A stretch of 64,000 nt of DNA from Iphinoe sp. HA4291-MV1 (GCA_019359415.1 JAHHHH010000018.1:1-64000); one strand, 5' to 3'; shown: positions 35,153-45,042, numbered from the stretch's first letter. Numbers and translations are program-made. Notes: generated from the letters alone by a model not told the origin.

Positions 35153-36094
35153 TTACTTATTTTTACGCCACCATTCAATAGTATTCTTCAATCCTTGCTT
35201 GAAGTCTACTTGAGCAGTGAAACCAAAAGCAATATGCGCTCGTTCAGTATCTAAACAGCGACGCGGTTGACCATTGGGTTTGTCAGTTTCCCAAATAATT
35301 TCGCCGTCAAACTCCATCAATTCACAAATGAGATTAATCAAGTCACGGATGGAGATTTCATAACCTGTTCCCAAGTTAACGGGTTCAGAGTCGTTGTAGA
35401 ATTGAGTCCCCATAACAATACCCCGCGCCGCGTCTTCTGAATACAGAAACTCGCGGGTAGGACTACCATCACCCCAAACTGGAATTTTCTTTTCTCCGTT
35501 TATCTGTGCTTCATGCACTTTGCGAATCAGGGCTGGGATGACGTGAGAACTTCTAGGATCAAAGTTATCTTCTGGTCCGTATAGATTTACAGGTAGCAGG
35601 TAAATGCCATTGAAATTGTATTGCTGGCGGTAAGCTAGCAGTTGAACGAGAAGGGCTTTTTTTGCTATTCCGTAGGGGGCGTTAGTTTCTTCAGGGTAGC
35701 CATTCCACAGATCATCTTCTTTGAATGGGACTGGGGTAAATTTGGGATAGGCGCAGATAGTGCCAATACATACGAATTTTTCTACTTCAGCTTGATAGGA
35801 TGCGTGAATTAACTGGGTTCCCATCATCAAGTTGTCGTAGAACAATTCACCGGGTTTTTCGCGGTTAAGACCGATACCGCCAACGTGTGCTGCTAGGTGG
35901 ATAACAATGTCTTGTTGCTCCACTGCTTTTTGGCAATTTTCCAGTGTACGTAAATCACAGTACCGCGATCGCGGTACTGTGATTTTATTGCGATCGGCTC
36001 CAGCCTGACACAGCTGGTCTATCACTTGACGCCCCAAAAAACCAGCTCCACCAGTCACGAGAATCCTTTTGTTCTTTAGTTCTAAGGCGTTCAT
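35153..36094 (-). CDS. fcl: GDP-L-fucose synthase
   Basis: 313 residues from ATG at 36094. [10 protein letters not shown] near 13-22 binds NADP; SSxx-type region reads [20 protein letters not shown]; the catalytic YGIAKKALL is near 133-141. It epimerises and reduces GDP-4-keto-6-deoxymannose to GDP-L-fucose. It follows gmd by 23 bases on the same strand, so the two form a GDP-fucose operon. The longer frame from 36121 overlaps the gmd stop and is less likely. Confidence 0.93.
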   Translation of the reverse strand: MNALELKNKRILVTGGAGFLGRQVIDQLCQAGADRNKITVPRSRYCDLRTLENCQKAVEQQDIVIHLAAHVGGIGLNREKPGELFYDNLMMGTQLIHASYQAEVEKFVCIGTICAYPKFTPVPFKEDDLWNGYPEETNAPYGIAKKALLVQLLAYRQQYNFNGIYLLPVNLYGPEDNFDPRSSHVIPALIRKVHEAQINGEKKIPVWGDGSPTREFLYSEDAARGIVMGTQFYNDSEPVNLGTGYEISIRDLINLICELMEFDGEIIWETDKPNGQPRRCLDTERAHIAFGFTAQVDFKQGLKNTIEWWRKNK

Positions 36095-36117
36095 ATTCTC
36101 TTCCTCGTCGGAGTGTA

Positions 36118-37197
36118 TCACAAGTGGAGCGTACCCAGTTCTTGCCGAATCATGGCATTATCCTTCAGGACTTTTGCGACCTTGCCATTTGGCGAAGTCA
36201 GTCCCAACGCTTGCAGATCAGCTTCTACCATAATGGCTACCAATTGCTCAAATGTTACCGATGGTTTCCAACCCAACTTTTGCTGCGCCTTGGTAGAATC
36301 ACCAATTAATAAGTCTACCTCTGCTGGACGGAGATAGCGCTCGTCAAACTCCACATAGTCTTCCCAGTTAAGGTTGACATAACCAAACGCTAGTTCAAGA
36401 AACTGTCGTACTGTATGGGTTTCATTAGTAGCAATGACATAATCGTCGGGCTGATTTTGCTGTAGCATCAACCACATTGCCTTGACGTAATCCTTGGCAT
36501 AACCCCAGTCCCGCTTGGCATCAAGATTACCCATATAAAGTTTTTTCTGTTTACCAGCAAAGATTCTGGCAACTGCCATAGTAATCTTGCGCGTGACAAA
36601 CGTTTCCCCTCGCCTCGGTGATTCGTGATTAAAAAGTATACCATTACAAGCAAACATTCCGTAAGATTCACGATAATTTATTGTTTGCCAATGAGCGTAA
36701 ACTTTAGCACAAGCATAAGGACTACGGGGGTAAAACGGTGTAGTTTCTTTCTGCGGGATTTCTTGTACCAAACCAAACATTTCCGAAGAACCCGCTTGGT
36801 AGAATCGCACTTGGATACCTGTACGATGCTGGTAGTCACGAATTGCTTCTAATAAACGTAGCGTTCCCATTCCTACTGAATCCACCGTATATTCAGGAGA
36901 ATCAAAGCTTACCCGTACATGGGATTGAGCGCCCAGATTGTAAATTTCTACTGGTTGGACTTCCTCTAGAATGCGTCGCAACGTGGTACCATCCGTCAAA
37001 TCGCCATAATGTAAAAATAATCGCACTCCCTCTTTGTGAGGATCTTCGTAAATATGATCTATGCGATCAGTGTTAAAGGTGGATGTCCGGCGAATTATAC
37101 CATGAACTTCATATCCTTGCCCTAGCAAAAACTCACTCAGATATGAGCCATCTTGACCGGTAATACCAGTAATCAACGCTCGCTTCTTTTGCGTCAT
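36118..37197 (-). CDS. gmd: GDP-mannose 4,6-dehydratase
   Basis: 359 residues. [19 protein letters not shown] near 7-25 is the NADP site; [12 protein letters not shown] near 87-98; catalytic [10 protein letters not shown] near 157-166; and [16 protein letters not shown] near 190-205, all classical Gmd features. First step from GDP-mannose to GDP-fucose and related sugars. It is upstream of fcl in the same operon. ATG at 37197 gives the standard N-terminus [11 protein letters not shown]. Confidence 0.95.
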   Translation of the reverse strand: MTQKKRALITGITGQDGSYLSEFLLGQGYEVHGIIRRTSTFNTDRIDHIYEDPHKEGVRLFLHYGDLTDGTTLRRILEEVQPVEIYNLGAQSHVRVSFDSPEYTVDSVGMGTLRLLEAIRDYQHRTGIQVRFYQAGSSEMFGLVQEIPQKETTPFYPRSPYACAKVYAHWQTINYRESYGMFACNGILFNHESPRRGETFVTRKITMAVARIFAGKQKKLYMGNLDAKRDWGYAKDYVKAMWLMLQQNQPDDYVIATNETHTVRQFLELAFGYVNLNWEDYVEFDERYLRPAEVDLLIGDSTKAQQKLGWKPSVTFEQLVAIMVEADLQALGLTSPNGKVAKVLKDNAMIRQELGTLHL

Positions 37198-37404
37198 GCT
37201 TTATTATCCCTTGTCGTTACTGAATAGATGAATACAGGCGACCTGGTACAAGTTAACAGGTATTTGCTCAATTTCCCAATGGGAAACCTTCAAGTCTTAC
37301 TTACAGTTCAACTGATACATGTAAATCTGCTAACTTACAAGTTTACAGCAAAATCTTCTGACTCTGGCGTCCTCCCTTTGTTGGTTACAGCCGCACTAAA
37401 GAGG

Positions 37405-37788
37405 TCAACGAATTATCTGAATCTCGACAGATAATGATAGATTCGTCCAAACGGTGTCAGCGGTAAGAACAGGAAGATTTCTTGCTATCGCTAAAGCAAG
37501 ACAAGAACGATCTCCCAGAGAAAGCCCGAACGGTCTTGTTTGATGATACAAAAAACCAGACATGGCAACCAGTTCATTGGTAAAATCAACGATTTGACAA
37601 GGAAGTTGTCCTAAGATTGCTTGAATTGTTTCAAGCGGTGCTCCTTGCCGAGCCAAGTACGTTGCGACCTCCGCTAGATTTATTGTCAATACGAGTGCCT
37701 TACTGAATAAGGCTTCACCCTGCTCGTATCCCTTTTCTTGTTTGAGGATAGCAATAAGAACCGAACTATCAAAAACAATCGCTGTCAT
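37405..37788 (-). CDS. VapC-like PIN-domain toxin
   Basis: 127 residues. Acidic PIN residues: Asp in IVFDSSVLIAIL (about 7), Glu in INLAEVATYL (about 40), Asp in GLSLGDRSCLALA (about 92) and Asp in VLTADTVW (about 111). Predicted Mg-dependent RNase. Its ATG overlaps the stop of the antitoxin gene by 4 bases (ATGA), the usual coupling of a type II toxin-antitoxin pair. Confidence 0.9.
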   Translation of the reverse strand: MTAIVFDSSVLIAILKQEKGYEQGEALFSKALVLTINLAEVATYLARQGAPLETIQAILGQLPCQIVDFTNELVAMSGFLYHQTRPFGLSLGDRSCLALAIARNLPVLTADTVWTNLSLSVEIQIIR

Positions 37789-38060
37789 TTTGTTTCAAAG
37801 GCACGATTCATTTTATCGTCTTCGGCGGTAACTTCTTCCTTACGCCATCTCAGAAAATCATCAACGGTATCATCATGTGTCAAATATTGATTCGCCAGCG
37901 CTCGCGCCTGCGCCAACGCTTGATACTGTGTAATAAGCCTGATATCGCCATTCTCTTCACGAATGGTCACAATATCGCCTTCCGCCATATTCAGCTTTTT
38001 ACGGATAACAGAAGGTATTGTTACCCTACCGCCTTTTTGTATCTCCGCACGATAGTCCAT
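37785..38060 (-). CDS. AbrB/SpoVT-type antitoxin (VapB-like)
   Basis: 91 residues from ATG at 38060. MDYRAEIQKGGRVTIPSVIR and KKLNMAEGDIVTIREENGDI form the swapped-hairpin AbrB DNA-binding fold. The C-terminal half (LRWRKEEVTAEDDKMNRAFE) would wrap the toxin. The 20-codon upstream extension to 38120 lacks family support. It should neutralise the overlapping PIN toxin and repress its own promoter. Confidence 0.88.
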   Translation of the reverse strand: MDYRAEIQKGGRVTIPSVIRKKLNMAEGDIVTIREENGDIRLITQYQALAQARALANQYLTHDDTVDDFLRWRKEEVTAEDDKMNRAFETK

Positions 38061-38160
38061 TTTTTTACTTTCTACAAATTGACTTAATTTGTACAAAATT
38101 ATTTTAATCCAAAAAATCAAAAAATAATTTGCCGCTAACTGATTGAAGAGGGAATGAACT

Positions 38161-38252
38161 CAATACTGCTCGGATAAGCAAAAATTAGAAACCCGGTTTC
38201 TTTAAGAAACCGGGTTTCTGGCACCTCAACTATTCTTAACCGAGCAGTATTG
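38161..38252. mobile_element. 92-bp MITE with CAATACTGCTCGG ends and a GAAACCCGGTTTC core
   Basis: CAATACTGCTCGGATAAG and CTTAACCGAGCAGTATTG are inverted repeats with one mismatch. The centre is a perfect inner palindrome, AGAAACCCGGTTTCT TTAAGAAACCGGGTTTCT. No coding capacity. A single matching end lies near 15316. The core is shared with the differently ended MITE at 14179. Confidence 0.75.
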
Positions 38253-38631
38253 GGAATGAACTTAAGTGGCGAACAGCGTCAGCGTTTAGAAATTGCCTGC
38301 ACTATATGAGGAATCTGGCGGTGTTAGTATTGGTTAAGAGGGAACTCTTAACGGGCAACAGGCAACAGAAGGTTATGTAGCAATACCCAATGCCCAATGC
38401 CCAATGCCCATTGCTAACCAACTACTTATGACCACACCCTGTTATAAATTCCCAAGTCAGTTATCAAATTGCCACTAGGTGACAATTTCTCATTAAAAAT
38501 TCGTAATTCATTACAAATTACGAATTAAGAAATCACAAGTTCATTGTCGCGAATTTAATTTGCAATAGCACAACGACTATAATACTCTTTACCATGAGCT
38601 TGTCAATTTTCAACTTTTCTTCTTGAATTGT
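38253..38631. other. Intergenic spacer between the toxin-antitoxin pair and the sugar transferase
   Basis: Contains CCCAATGCCCAATGCCCAA units (near 38384-38412) and AATTCGTAATTC / GAATTACGAATT inverted repeats near 38498-38526. No ORF or RNA recognised. Confidence 0.4.
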
Positions 38632-39600
38632 TTAGTATGCTCCATTATTTTTGGGCATAATGACAACGCCAATGGTTTTAAAAACTATCCACAAATCTAA
38701 CCAAAAATTTCTGAATTTAGCGTAATGCAGGTCTATTTGAACCCGCCGAGGATAGGGAATATCATTACGTCCAGAAACTTGCCACAACCCAGTAATTCCT
38801 GGTTGGATAGTTAAAATCTGATCTATGTGACAACCATACTTAGGTAACTCTTCTGCTACTAGAGGTCTTGGACCAACAACACTCATGTCTCCTTTTAAAA
38901 CATTCCAGAACTGAGGGAATTCATCTAAGCTAGTCATTCGCAAAAAACGACCAATTTTCGTAATTCGCGGGTCGTGTTTAAGTTTGAAATTTGCCTCAAA
39001 TTCTTGTCGCATATGAGGAGATGTTTCCATTATTTGCACAAGAACTTCATCGGCATTGGTTACCATTGTTCGGAATTTAATACAATTAAAGGGTTTGTAA
39101 TTTTTACCAACCCGTTCCTGTATGTAAAAAATTGGACCTTCTGAACTGAGAGCGATCAGCAGGGCCAAAATCAAGTATACAGGGGAAAACAAAATTAGTA
39201 CCGACAGCGAAAATAAAATATCGAACAGTCGCTTGGTAAACTCTCCGTTTAAAGCCTGAAAAGACAAACCTTTGGTTTGAACTCTAGGTGTCTTTTTCTG
39301 TTGATCGCGTTTAAAAAAAAGTCGTGAGCGTCTGTATGTTGCTGAGGTGTTTGTCTGGGCAACACCTGCCCGTATCCAAGCTAATAGAGCAGTCACGTTT
39401 GTTGCAGTTGGGCGTAAAGACGCTTTATGCGGTTGTGCAGAGCGTAGCGCCCTAAAGGGCGATCTCCTGCTCAACGGCAACCTCGCTACAGTTAATTGTG
39501 TCCGTCCTTCGGACGGGCGGACGCTGCTGGAAAAACAGCGCCCGGTACCGGGCATACCACGCGATCGCTTCCCGGAGAGGAGTGAGCTCTGGGCAGTCAT
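38632..39600 (-). CDS. Undecaprenyl-phosphate sugar phosphotransferase (bacterial sugar transferase)
   Basis: The conserved part begins at about residue 120: KRLFDILFSLSVLILFSP (membrane helix), QERVGKNYKPFNCIKFRTM, DPRITKIGRFLRMTSLDEFP, GDMSVVGPRPL and QPGITGLWQVSGRN, the full polyprenyl-phosphate hexose-1-phosphate transferase signature. It would start polysaccharide repeat units on the lipid carrier. The start is ATG at 39600 (AAGGAG four bases upstream) or 39603. The first about 80 residues are Arg/Ser-rich and encoded by palindromic repeat DNA (39430-39560), so they are probably a late addition. C-terminal ends PKNNGAY. Confidence 0.85.
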   Translation of the reverse strand: MTAQSSLLSGKRSRGMPGTGRCFSSSVRPSEGRTQLTVARLPLSRRSPFRALRSAQPHKASLRPTATNVTALLAWIRAGVAQTNTSATYRRSRLFFKRDQQKKTPRVQTKGLSFQALNGEFTKRLFDILFSLSVLILFSPVYLILALLIALSSEGPIFYIQERVGKNYKPFNCIKFRTMVTNADEVLVQIMETSPHMRQEFEANFKLKHDPRITKIGRFLRMTSLDEFPQFWNVLKGDMSVVGPRPLVAEELPKYGCHIDQILTIQPGITGLWQVSGRNDIPYPRRVQIDLHYAKFRNFWLDLWIVFKTIGVVIMPKNNGAY

Positions 39601-39696
39601 CATACTCCTTAACAATCCACACCACACATAGTCCCAATCTTAAAGCCAAGAGGTGCTTCTGGGGGCAAATTTCCAAAAGCCTGTAAAACAAGACCA

Positions 39697-40983
39697 TCAA
39701 TTAGGCAATGGTCTTTTTTGCATACACTTATTTAGAAAGTCAAGGTAGCACTGTGCAAAGATTTGCGGAGAAAACTGAGCGGCGTGCACTTGAGCATACT
39801 CAGGATTAAATTTTCCTTGATAAACTTCAAATTTTTCTATTGCGTCTACCAATGCCTCCTCTGTTTGCTCTTTGAAGAAGATACCAGTTCCTTTATCGCT
39901 ATGTTCGCGAATATCTCGCACAGTTTCTAAGGCACCACCTGCCCCGTATGCGATGACCGGAGTACCACAAGCCTGTGCTTCCACCAAAGCAATGCCAAAA
40001 TCTTCACAAGCTGCATAGACAAAACCTTTGGCATTAGCCATATACTTTTTTACCACATCATTGGGCTGCCATCCGAGTATTTGTATATTCGATTGTGCTA
40101 TTCTCCGGATTTTTTTCATCTCTGGTCCTGTTCCAATTACGACTAAAGGCAGTTGCAATTTATTAAAAGCCCTGATTATTAAAGATACTTGTTTGTAACT
40201 AACCAAGCGGGAAACGGTTAGGTAATAATCTTCTTTTTGAAGCAACAAGGGAAGACTCTCTACATTAACTGGCGGGTAAATGACTGTTGCTTCTCTTCGG
40301 TAGCAGCGCCAAATACGACGAGCAGTATGCTTTGAGTTAGCAATAAAGTAATCAACACGATTTGCTGTCAATACATCCCATTGACGTAAACGATGCAGTA
40401 AATACCGCGTTATCCACCCAGCTAAACCACTTCCCAACTTGCTTTCTTGAAGATAATCAAAAGTCAAGTCCCAAGCATAGCGCATGGGGCTATGACAGTA
40501 GCAAATATGTAACTGTTCAGGGGTGGTTAAAACTCCTTTCGCAACAGCGTGAGATGAAGACAAAATCACGTCATATGCTCGTAAATCTAGCTGTTCGATT
40601 GCTAGTGGCAACAAAGGCAAGTACTTTTGCACACCATTACGGGCAAAAGGAAAGTGCTGAAGAAATGTTGTGCCAATCTTCCGTTGGTATAAATAACTTT
40701 CCGGGTTACTGGATTCAAAATCGATGAGGGCGTACAAATCAGTATCGACGTGGTTGAGAATTTCTCGCACAACAAGCTCTGAACCACCAGTGGCTCTAGG
40801 TGTCAGCCATTCATGAACTAAGGCACATTTCAAGGGCACAGCTAACTGTAGTTGGTAGAGAACACGCAAGGCGAGAGTTAAAGGTTGGTTAACTGAAACA
40901 TTATTCCCAAATGAATGGAAAACGCCCCACTCTCGTGTAAAAGACGTAATCCTTTTCCAAGAGGTTCCAAGAAAATACCGCAA
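39697..40983 (-). CDS. Glycosyltransferase family 4 protein
   Basis: Up to 428 residues. Family homology starts at KCALVHEWLTPRATGGSELV (about residue 52), so translation may really begin at the TTG at 40833; no clear ribosome site decides. Later motifs: SSSHAVAKGV, CYCHSPMRYAWDL, TVSRLVSYKQ and the C-terminal CEDFGIALVEAQACGTPVIA, the GT-B nucleotide-sugar site. It lies upstream of the sugar transferase on the same strand (97-base gap), so both probably act on one polysaccharide. Confidence 0.85.
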   Translation of the reverse strand: MRYFLGTSWKRITSFTREWGVFHSFGNNVSVNQPLTLALRVLYQLQLAVPLKCALVHEWLTPRATGGSELVVREILNHVDTDLYALIDFESSNPESYLYQRKIGTTFLQHFPFARNGVQKYLPLLPLAIEQLDLRAYDVILSSSHAVAKGVLTTPEQLHICYCHSPMRYAWDLTFDYLQESKLGSGLAGWITRYLLHRLRQWDVLTANRVDYFIANSKHTARRIWRCYRREATVIYPPVNVESLPLLLQKEDYYLTVSRLVSYKQVSLIIRAFNKLQLPLVVIGTGPEMKKIRRIAQSNIQILGWQPNDVVKKYMANAKGFVYAACEDFGIALVEAQACGTPVIAYGAGGALETVRDIREHSDKGTGIFFKEQTEEALVDAIEKFEVYQGKFNPEYAQVHAAQFSPQIFAQCYLDFLNKCMQKRPLPN

Positions 40984-41043
40984 CCTGATAACCTCAAAGA
41001 CGAAAATGATATTGACGATATAGTGACAGGGAATTGAGAATTT

Positions 41044-41982
41044 ATGCGAATTCTAATTGTAGGTGGTACGCGATTCATTGGTGTCTACCTCACTAAACTG
41101 CTGATAGAACAAGGACATGAAGTCGTACTGTTTAATCGTGGGAATCATCCTGTACCAGTTGAGGGGGTAGGACAAATTATAGGCGATCGCACTGACGCTG
41201 ACCAGTTAAAAGAAAAATTATCACTTCCTAATTTTGATGCCATTTTTGACAATAACGGACGGGAACTTACTGATACTCAACCATTAGCAGAAATTTTTCA
41301 AGACCGTGTAGAACATTTTGTGTATATGAGTTCTGCTGGGGTATATCTCAAATTAGACCAAATGCCTCATGTGGAAGGGGATACCATCGATCCAAAAAGT
41401 CGCCATTTAGGTAAGCATGAAACGGAAGCTTACCTGATGCAACAGAGATTACCTTTTACTTCAATTCGTCCTACCTACATTTACGGTCCCCTGAACTATA
41501 ACGATTTAGAAGCCTGGTTTTTTGACAGAATTGTACGTAACCGTCCCATTCCTATTCCTGGCAACGGCTTGCATATCACCCAACTCGGTCATGTAAAAGA
41601 CTTAGCAACAGCCATGTCCAAAGTTCTGGGCAATTCTGGCGCACCCAGACAAGTTTACAATGTATCTGGCGATCGCTTTGTCACTTTTGATGGTTTAGCC
41701 CGCGCCTGCGCTGTTGCTGCTGGCAAATCTCCTGATGAAATAAAAATTGTGCATTACGATCCGAAGAAATTTGATTTTGGCAAGCGCAAAGCTTTTCCTT
41801 TGCGGGTGCAGCACTTCTTTGCCTCAGTGAATAAAGCGAAAACAGAGTTAAATTGGCAACCGGAATATGATCTGATTTCTGGTTTACAAGATTCGTTGGA
41901 GAATGATTATCTGGCATCAGGACGGGATAAAGCGGAAATAGATTTTTCTGTGGATGAGGAAATTTTGCAGGTTAACAGCTAA
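41044..41982 (+). CDS. CSP41-like NAD-dependent epimerase/dehydratase (SDR)
   Basis: 312 residues. MRILIVGGTRFIGVYLTKLL gives the nucleotide-binding GGTRFIG motif; then FNRGNHPVP, IGDRTD, VYMSSAGVYLK near 97-107, and IRPTYIYGPLNYNDLE. These are hallmarks of the chloroplast stem-loop-binding protein CSP41 group, atypical SDRs that bind RNA in plastids. The catalytic YxxxK is replaced by HETEAYL-type sequence. In cyanobacteria the role is unclear. ATG at 41044; divergent from the GT4 gene. Confidence 0.85.
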   Translation: MRILIVGGTRFIGVYLTKLLIEQGHEVVLFNRGNHPVPVEGVGQIIGDRTDADQLKEKLSLPNFDAIFDNNGRELTDTQPLAEIFQDRVEHFVYMSSAGVYLKLDQMPHVEGDTIDPKSRHLGKHETEAYLMQQRLPFTSIRPTYIYGPLNYNDLEAWFFDRIVRNRPIPIPGNGLHITQLGHVKDLATAMSKVLGNSGAPRQVYNVSGDRFVTFDGLARACAVAAGKSPDEIKIVHYDPKKFDFGKRKAFPLRVQHFFASVNKAKTELNWQPEYDLISGLQDSLENDYLASGRDKAEIDFSVDEEILQVNS

Positions 41983-42189
41983 ATTGTTGACAGTTGACAG
42001 TTAACAGTTAACTGTCAACCATATATAATAAGTACTTGGAAGCTTGGCAAGCAAAAGGTGAATCTATTCGGTGAACCTAGTACGCTTCGAATTACCTGAT
42101 TACCATTCCAAAATCCTTATCTTACAGCACCTAGGTTTCAGGGCGCTTATCGCCCCATTAGCTAAACTCCAGTAATGAAATCTGTGCTA

Positions 42190-42816
42190 TCAAAGCGTCA
42201 AAACTCCAACCAATACTCTCACCAAGTCTTCTAATCCATCTGGGGCATGATAAATATTTATATCCTCAAGTATCTTTCTTTCCTGTCTTGAATAAATGCC
42301 AAATTTCCAATCTTCCCCAGTTGTGACTGCTCCGTAAAACAGTGAACTAGAGTTTCTAGAGCCAAGCCAGTAATCTAGGGCAATAAGTTCTACAGACAAT
42401 TGAGTAAATCCCCTCACTATATCCGTATTTTTTGCTTCTATAACTATCAGGCTTGTTTCTTTATGCAAATAGTAGTCGAAGCTTCCTTTCAAGTACTGGT
42501 TTACCTCAATAGGAAATTCTATCTCAATCGGGGTTTTTGTTGCTTGGACGATTTGTAAAAGGATAGGGGAAATGAGGACTTCTCGTCTAGCCATTTCATT
42601 GACTAAACTAGTGTAAAGTAAACTATTCCTGAGTAAGTTATAGAGGTTATCTAAAAAGTCTATATTTCCTTCATATTTTGGTAATTGTAAGTAATATTTT
42701 TCATGTTTGCATCCTAAATCAGAAAGAATATATGAAGTGGGGTAGGAAAGTTCAAAGTATTTAGAAAAAGTATAGTTCTGACTGGGTTCAAGAATGAGAG
42801 GTTTGTCTACAAGCAT
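42190..42816 (-). CDS. PD-(D/E)XK nuclease-like hypothetical protein
   Basis: 208 residues. GSFDYYLHKETSLIVIEAKN (about 123-142) keeps the Asp and Glu-x-Lys of the PD-(D/E)XK fold, followed by a helix with QLSVELIALD as in many such proteins. No partner gene is adjacent. It could be a solitary restriction-like or repair protein, or inactive. ATG at 42816. Confidence 0.55.
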   Translation of the reverse strand: MLVDKPLILEPSQNYTFSKYFELSYPTSYILSDLGCKHEKYYLQLPKYEGNIDFLDNLYNLLRNSLLYTSLVNEMARREVLISPILLQIVQATKTPIEIEFPIEVNQYLKGSFDYYLHKETSLIVIEAKNTDIVRGFTQLSVELIALDYWLGSRNSSSLFYGAVTTGEDWKFGIYSRQERKILEDINIYHAPDGLEDLVRVLVGVLTL

Positions 42817-42931
42817 TATTCATCTGCCTTTAAAAAGATAGATTATTATTGCCAACAAAATCGTAAATCTTCTCAGCTTCTCCTGTTTAATCTCAGTATT
42901 TGTTACAATAGACTTATTGCAAAAGTCTTGA

Positions 42932-42987
42932 TTTTTGCGCTCTTCTTTGCGCCTGGTATGTAGGAGTGCGCGAAACAAAAAATATTT
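42932..42987. repeat. Dispersed repeat, TTTTTGCGCTCTT ... CGAAACAAAAAATATTT
   Basis: The same two blocks with a variable GCGC-containing middle occur at 63148-63196, and a diverged copy is at about 57087-57152. Here it follows a GACTTATTGCAAAAGTC unit. It looks like a dispersed intergenic repeat family of unknown origin. Confidence 0.55.
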
Positions 42988-43020
42988 GATAACGGTGGGC
43001 GTAAAATCTTAAATTTTTTC

Positions 43021-43545
43021 TTACTTTGAGGTAGTGATACTGCTTTTTTCCGGCAAAAGGTAAATGATTCCAGAAATTAACGTTAGGGAGACAGAAACCC
43101 AGAAAGCAATCAAAGACGGTAATTGCCATACTTGGGATAGAGGAGCGATAAGAAGTGCGATCGCAATAATTTGACTGACTGTTTTGAGTTTCCCCCAAAT
43201 ATTGGCTCCCGTAATCTTGGTTTGACTGACACGCCAACCTGCGATCGCTAACTCTCGTGCCAAAATAAGAAACACTCCCCAAGCAGGAACTTGTCCTAGT
43301 TCAATTAAAGCCAGCAACGGCGCAAGTACAAGTAACTTATCAACCAAGGGGTCAAGAAATTTGCCTAAGTCACTAATTTGGTTGAGTTTCCGTGCTAAAT
43401 AACCGTCCAACCAATCAGTCAGCGAGGCGACGAGAAAAATTGCCAAACAAATCCATCTGGCTTGGGGTGTAGCTTGGTGCAAACCGTAAAGGAGAAATGG
43501 TATCCCTAGAAGGCGAGAGAAGGTAATCCAGTTAGGTAAAGTCAT
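43021..43545 (-). CDS. pgsA: CDP-diacylglycerol-glycerol-3-phosphate 3-phosphatidyltransferase
   Basis: 174 residues with the CDP-alcohol phosphotransferase signature DWLDGYLARKLNQISDLGKF then LDPLVDK (D-G-x2-A-R-x8-G-x3-D-x3-D) near 43-69. N-terminal TLPNWITFSRLLGIP and four to six membrane helices are typical of PgsA. It makes phosphatidylglycerol phosphate, precursor of a phospholipid needed by photosystems. ATG at 43545; divergent from aspA. Confidence 0.92.
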   Translation of the reverse strand: MTLPNWITFSRLLGIPFLLYGLHQATPQARWICLAIFLVASLTDWLDGYLARKLNQISDLGKFLDPLVDKLLVLAPLLALIELGQVPAWGVFLILARELAIAGWRVSQTKITGANIWGKLKTVSQIIAIALLIAPLSQVWQLPSLIAFWVSVSLTLISGIIYLLPEKSSITTSK

Positions 43546-43605
43546 AAGGATAAAGGGACAGGGGGAATATAAACTCTTGAGTGATAATTAATTTCCAAAA
43601 ATAGC

Positions 43606-45042
43606 ATGACACAACAAACGGATTCTGGAGTGAGAATAGAACGCGATTCGATGGGCGATCGCCAACTACCAAGTAATACTTACTACGGTATTCAAACCTT
43701 ACGGGCGATAGAAAATTTTTCTATTAGTGGCATTAAACCTTTATCTACTTACGTAGATGCTTGCGTCATCATTAAAAAAGCGACAGCAAGTGTCAATGGT
43801 ACACTGGGCTGTATTCCCCAAGATATCAGTCAAGCAATTGTGCAAGCTGCTGATGAAGTGCTTGCTGGAAAGTTTCGCGATCAGTTTGTGGTAGATGTCT
43901 ACCAAGCTGGTGCTGGAACTTCCCATCATATGAATGTCAACGAAGTTCTCGCAAATCGTGCTCTAGAAATTCTCGGCGAAGAAAAAGGCAATTACAAGCG
44001 CGTTAGTCCTAACGACCACGTTAACTACGGACAGTCTACCAATGATGTCATCCCGACAGCAATTCGTATTGGGGGCTTATTAGCATTATCAAAAACGCTA
44101 CATCCTGCTTTAGAAAAGGCAATAGCGGCGCTAGAAGAAAAAGGCGAAGAATTTCAAGATATTGTTAGATCTGGCAGAACCCATATGCAAGATGCTGTAC
44201 CCGTGCGTTTGGGTGAGAATTTTCGTGCTTGGGCGCACATTCTGACAGAACACCAAAACCGCATCTACACTGCTTCTTCTGATTTGATGGTGCTAGGTTT
44301 GGGAGGAAGCGCAGCAGGTACGGGGTTAAATACCCATCCTCAGTATCGTGCTCGTGTGGTAGAAACAATCTCAGATTTGATCCATATCCCTCTGGAAAGT
44401 GCACCTCACTTGATGGCAGCAATGCAGAGTATGGCACCATTTGTCAATGTTTCTGGTGCTTTACGCAATCTAGCTCAAGACCTAGTCAAAATATCTCATG
44501 ATTTGCGTCTGATGGATTCGGGACCAAAAACTGGTTTCAAAGAAATTCAACTACCACCAGTACAACCTGGTTCCTCAATTATGCCAGGAAAGTACAACCC
44601 AGTAATGGCAGAGATGACATCAATGGTATGCTTCCAGGTGATGGGTTACGATAGTGCGATCGCTCTTGCTGCACAAGCCGGACAATTAGAACTGAATGTG
44701 ATGATGCCTCTGATTGCTTATAACCTAATTCACAGCATCGAAATTCTTGGTAATACTATCGTCGCACTCACTGAACGTTGTATCAAGGGCATTACCGCTA
44801 ACCAGGAACGTTGTTTAGCGTACGCTGAAGGTAGTTTAGCTTTGGTAACAGCATTAAATCCTCATATAGGTTATTTAAACGCAGCGGCTGTCGCGAAAGA
44901 ATCTTTAGAAACTGGCAAATCTTTGCGGCAGATTGTTTTAGAACGTGGTTTCATGAGTGAAGCAGAATTAGCCGAAGTGTTAAACCTGGAACAAATGAGT
45001 GCGATTGTACCTCTAAATTTACAAGACGGCACATCGGATTAG
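43606..45042 (+). CDS. aspA: Aspartate ammonia-lyase
   Basis: 478 residues of the aspartase/fumarase superfamily. Blocks: GIQTLRAIENF near 28-38, TSHHMNVNEVLANRA near 103-117, NYGQSTNDVIPTA near 138-150, GRTHMQDAVPV near 187-197 and the signature GSSIMPGKYNPVMAEM near 318-333. Aspartase is favoured over fumarase by the N-terminal RIERDSMGDRQLP region. It interconverts aspartate with fumarate and ammonia. The signature has Tyr in a position often Val, which is a permitted variable position. Confidence 0.9.
   Translation: MTQQTDSGVRIERDSMGDRQLPSNTYYGIQTLRAIENFSISGIKPLSTYVDACVIIKKATASVNGTLGCIPQDISQAIVQAADEVLAGKFRDQFVVDVYQAGAGTSHHMNVNEVLANRALEILGEEKGNYKRVSPNDHVNYGQSTNDVIPTAIRIGGLLALSKTLHPALEKAIAALEEKGEEFQDIVRSGRTHMQDAVPVRLGENFRAWAHILTEHQNRIYTASSDLMVLGLGGSAAGTGLNTHPQYRARVVETISDLIHIPLESAPHLMAAMQSMAPFVNVSGALRNLAQDLVKISHDLRLMDSGPKTGFKEIQLPPVQPGSSIMPGKYNPVMAEMTSMVCFQVMGYDSAIALAAQAGQLELNVMMPLIAYNLIHSIEILGNTIVALTERCIKGITANQERCLAYAEGSLALVTALNPHIGYLNAAAVAKESLETGKSLRQIVLERGFMSEAELAEVLNLEQMSAIVPLNLQDGTSD

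Noticed and set aside
44552-44620. Tyr in the aspartase signature GSSIMPGKYNP
   Set aside because: The position is variable in the superfamily signature, so it does not argue for a changed activity.
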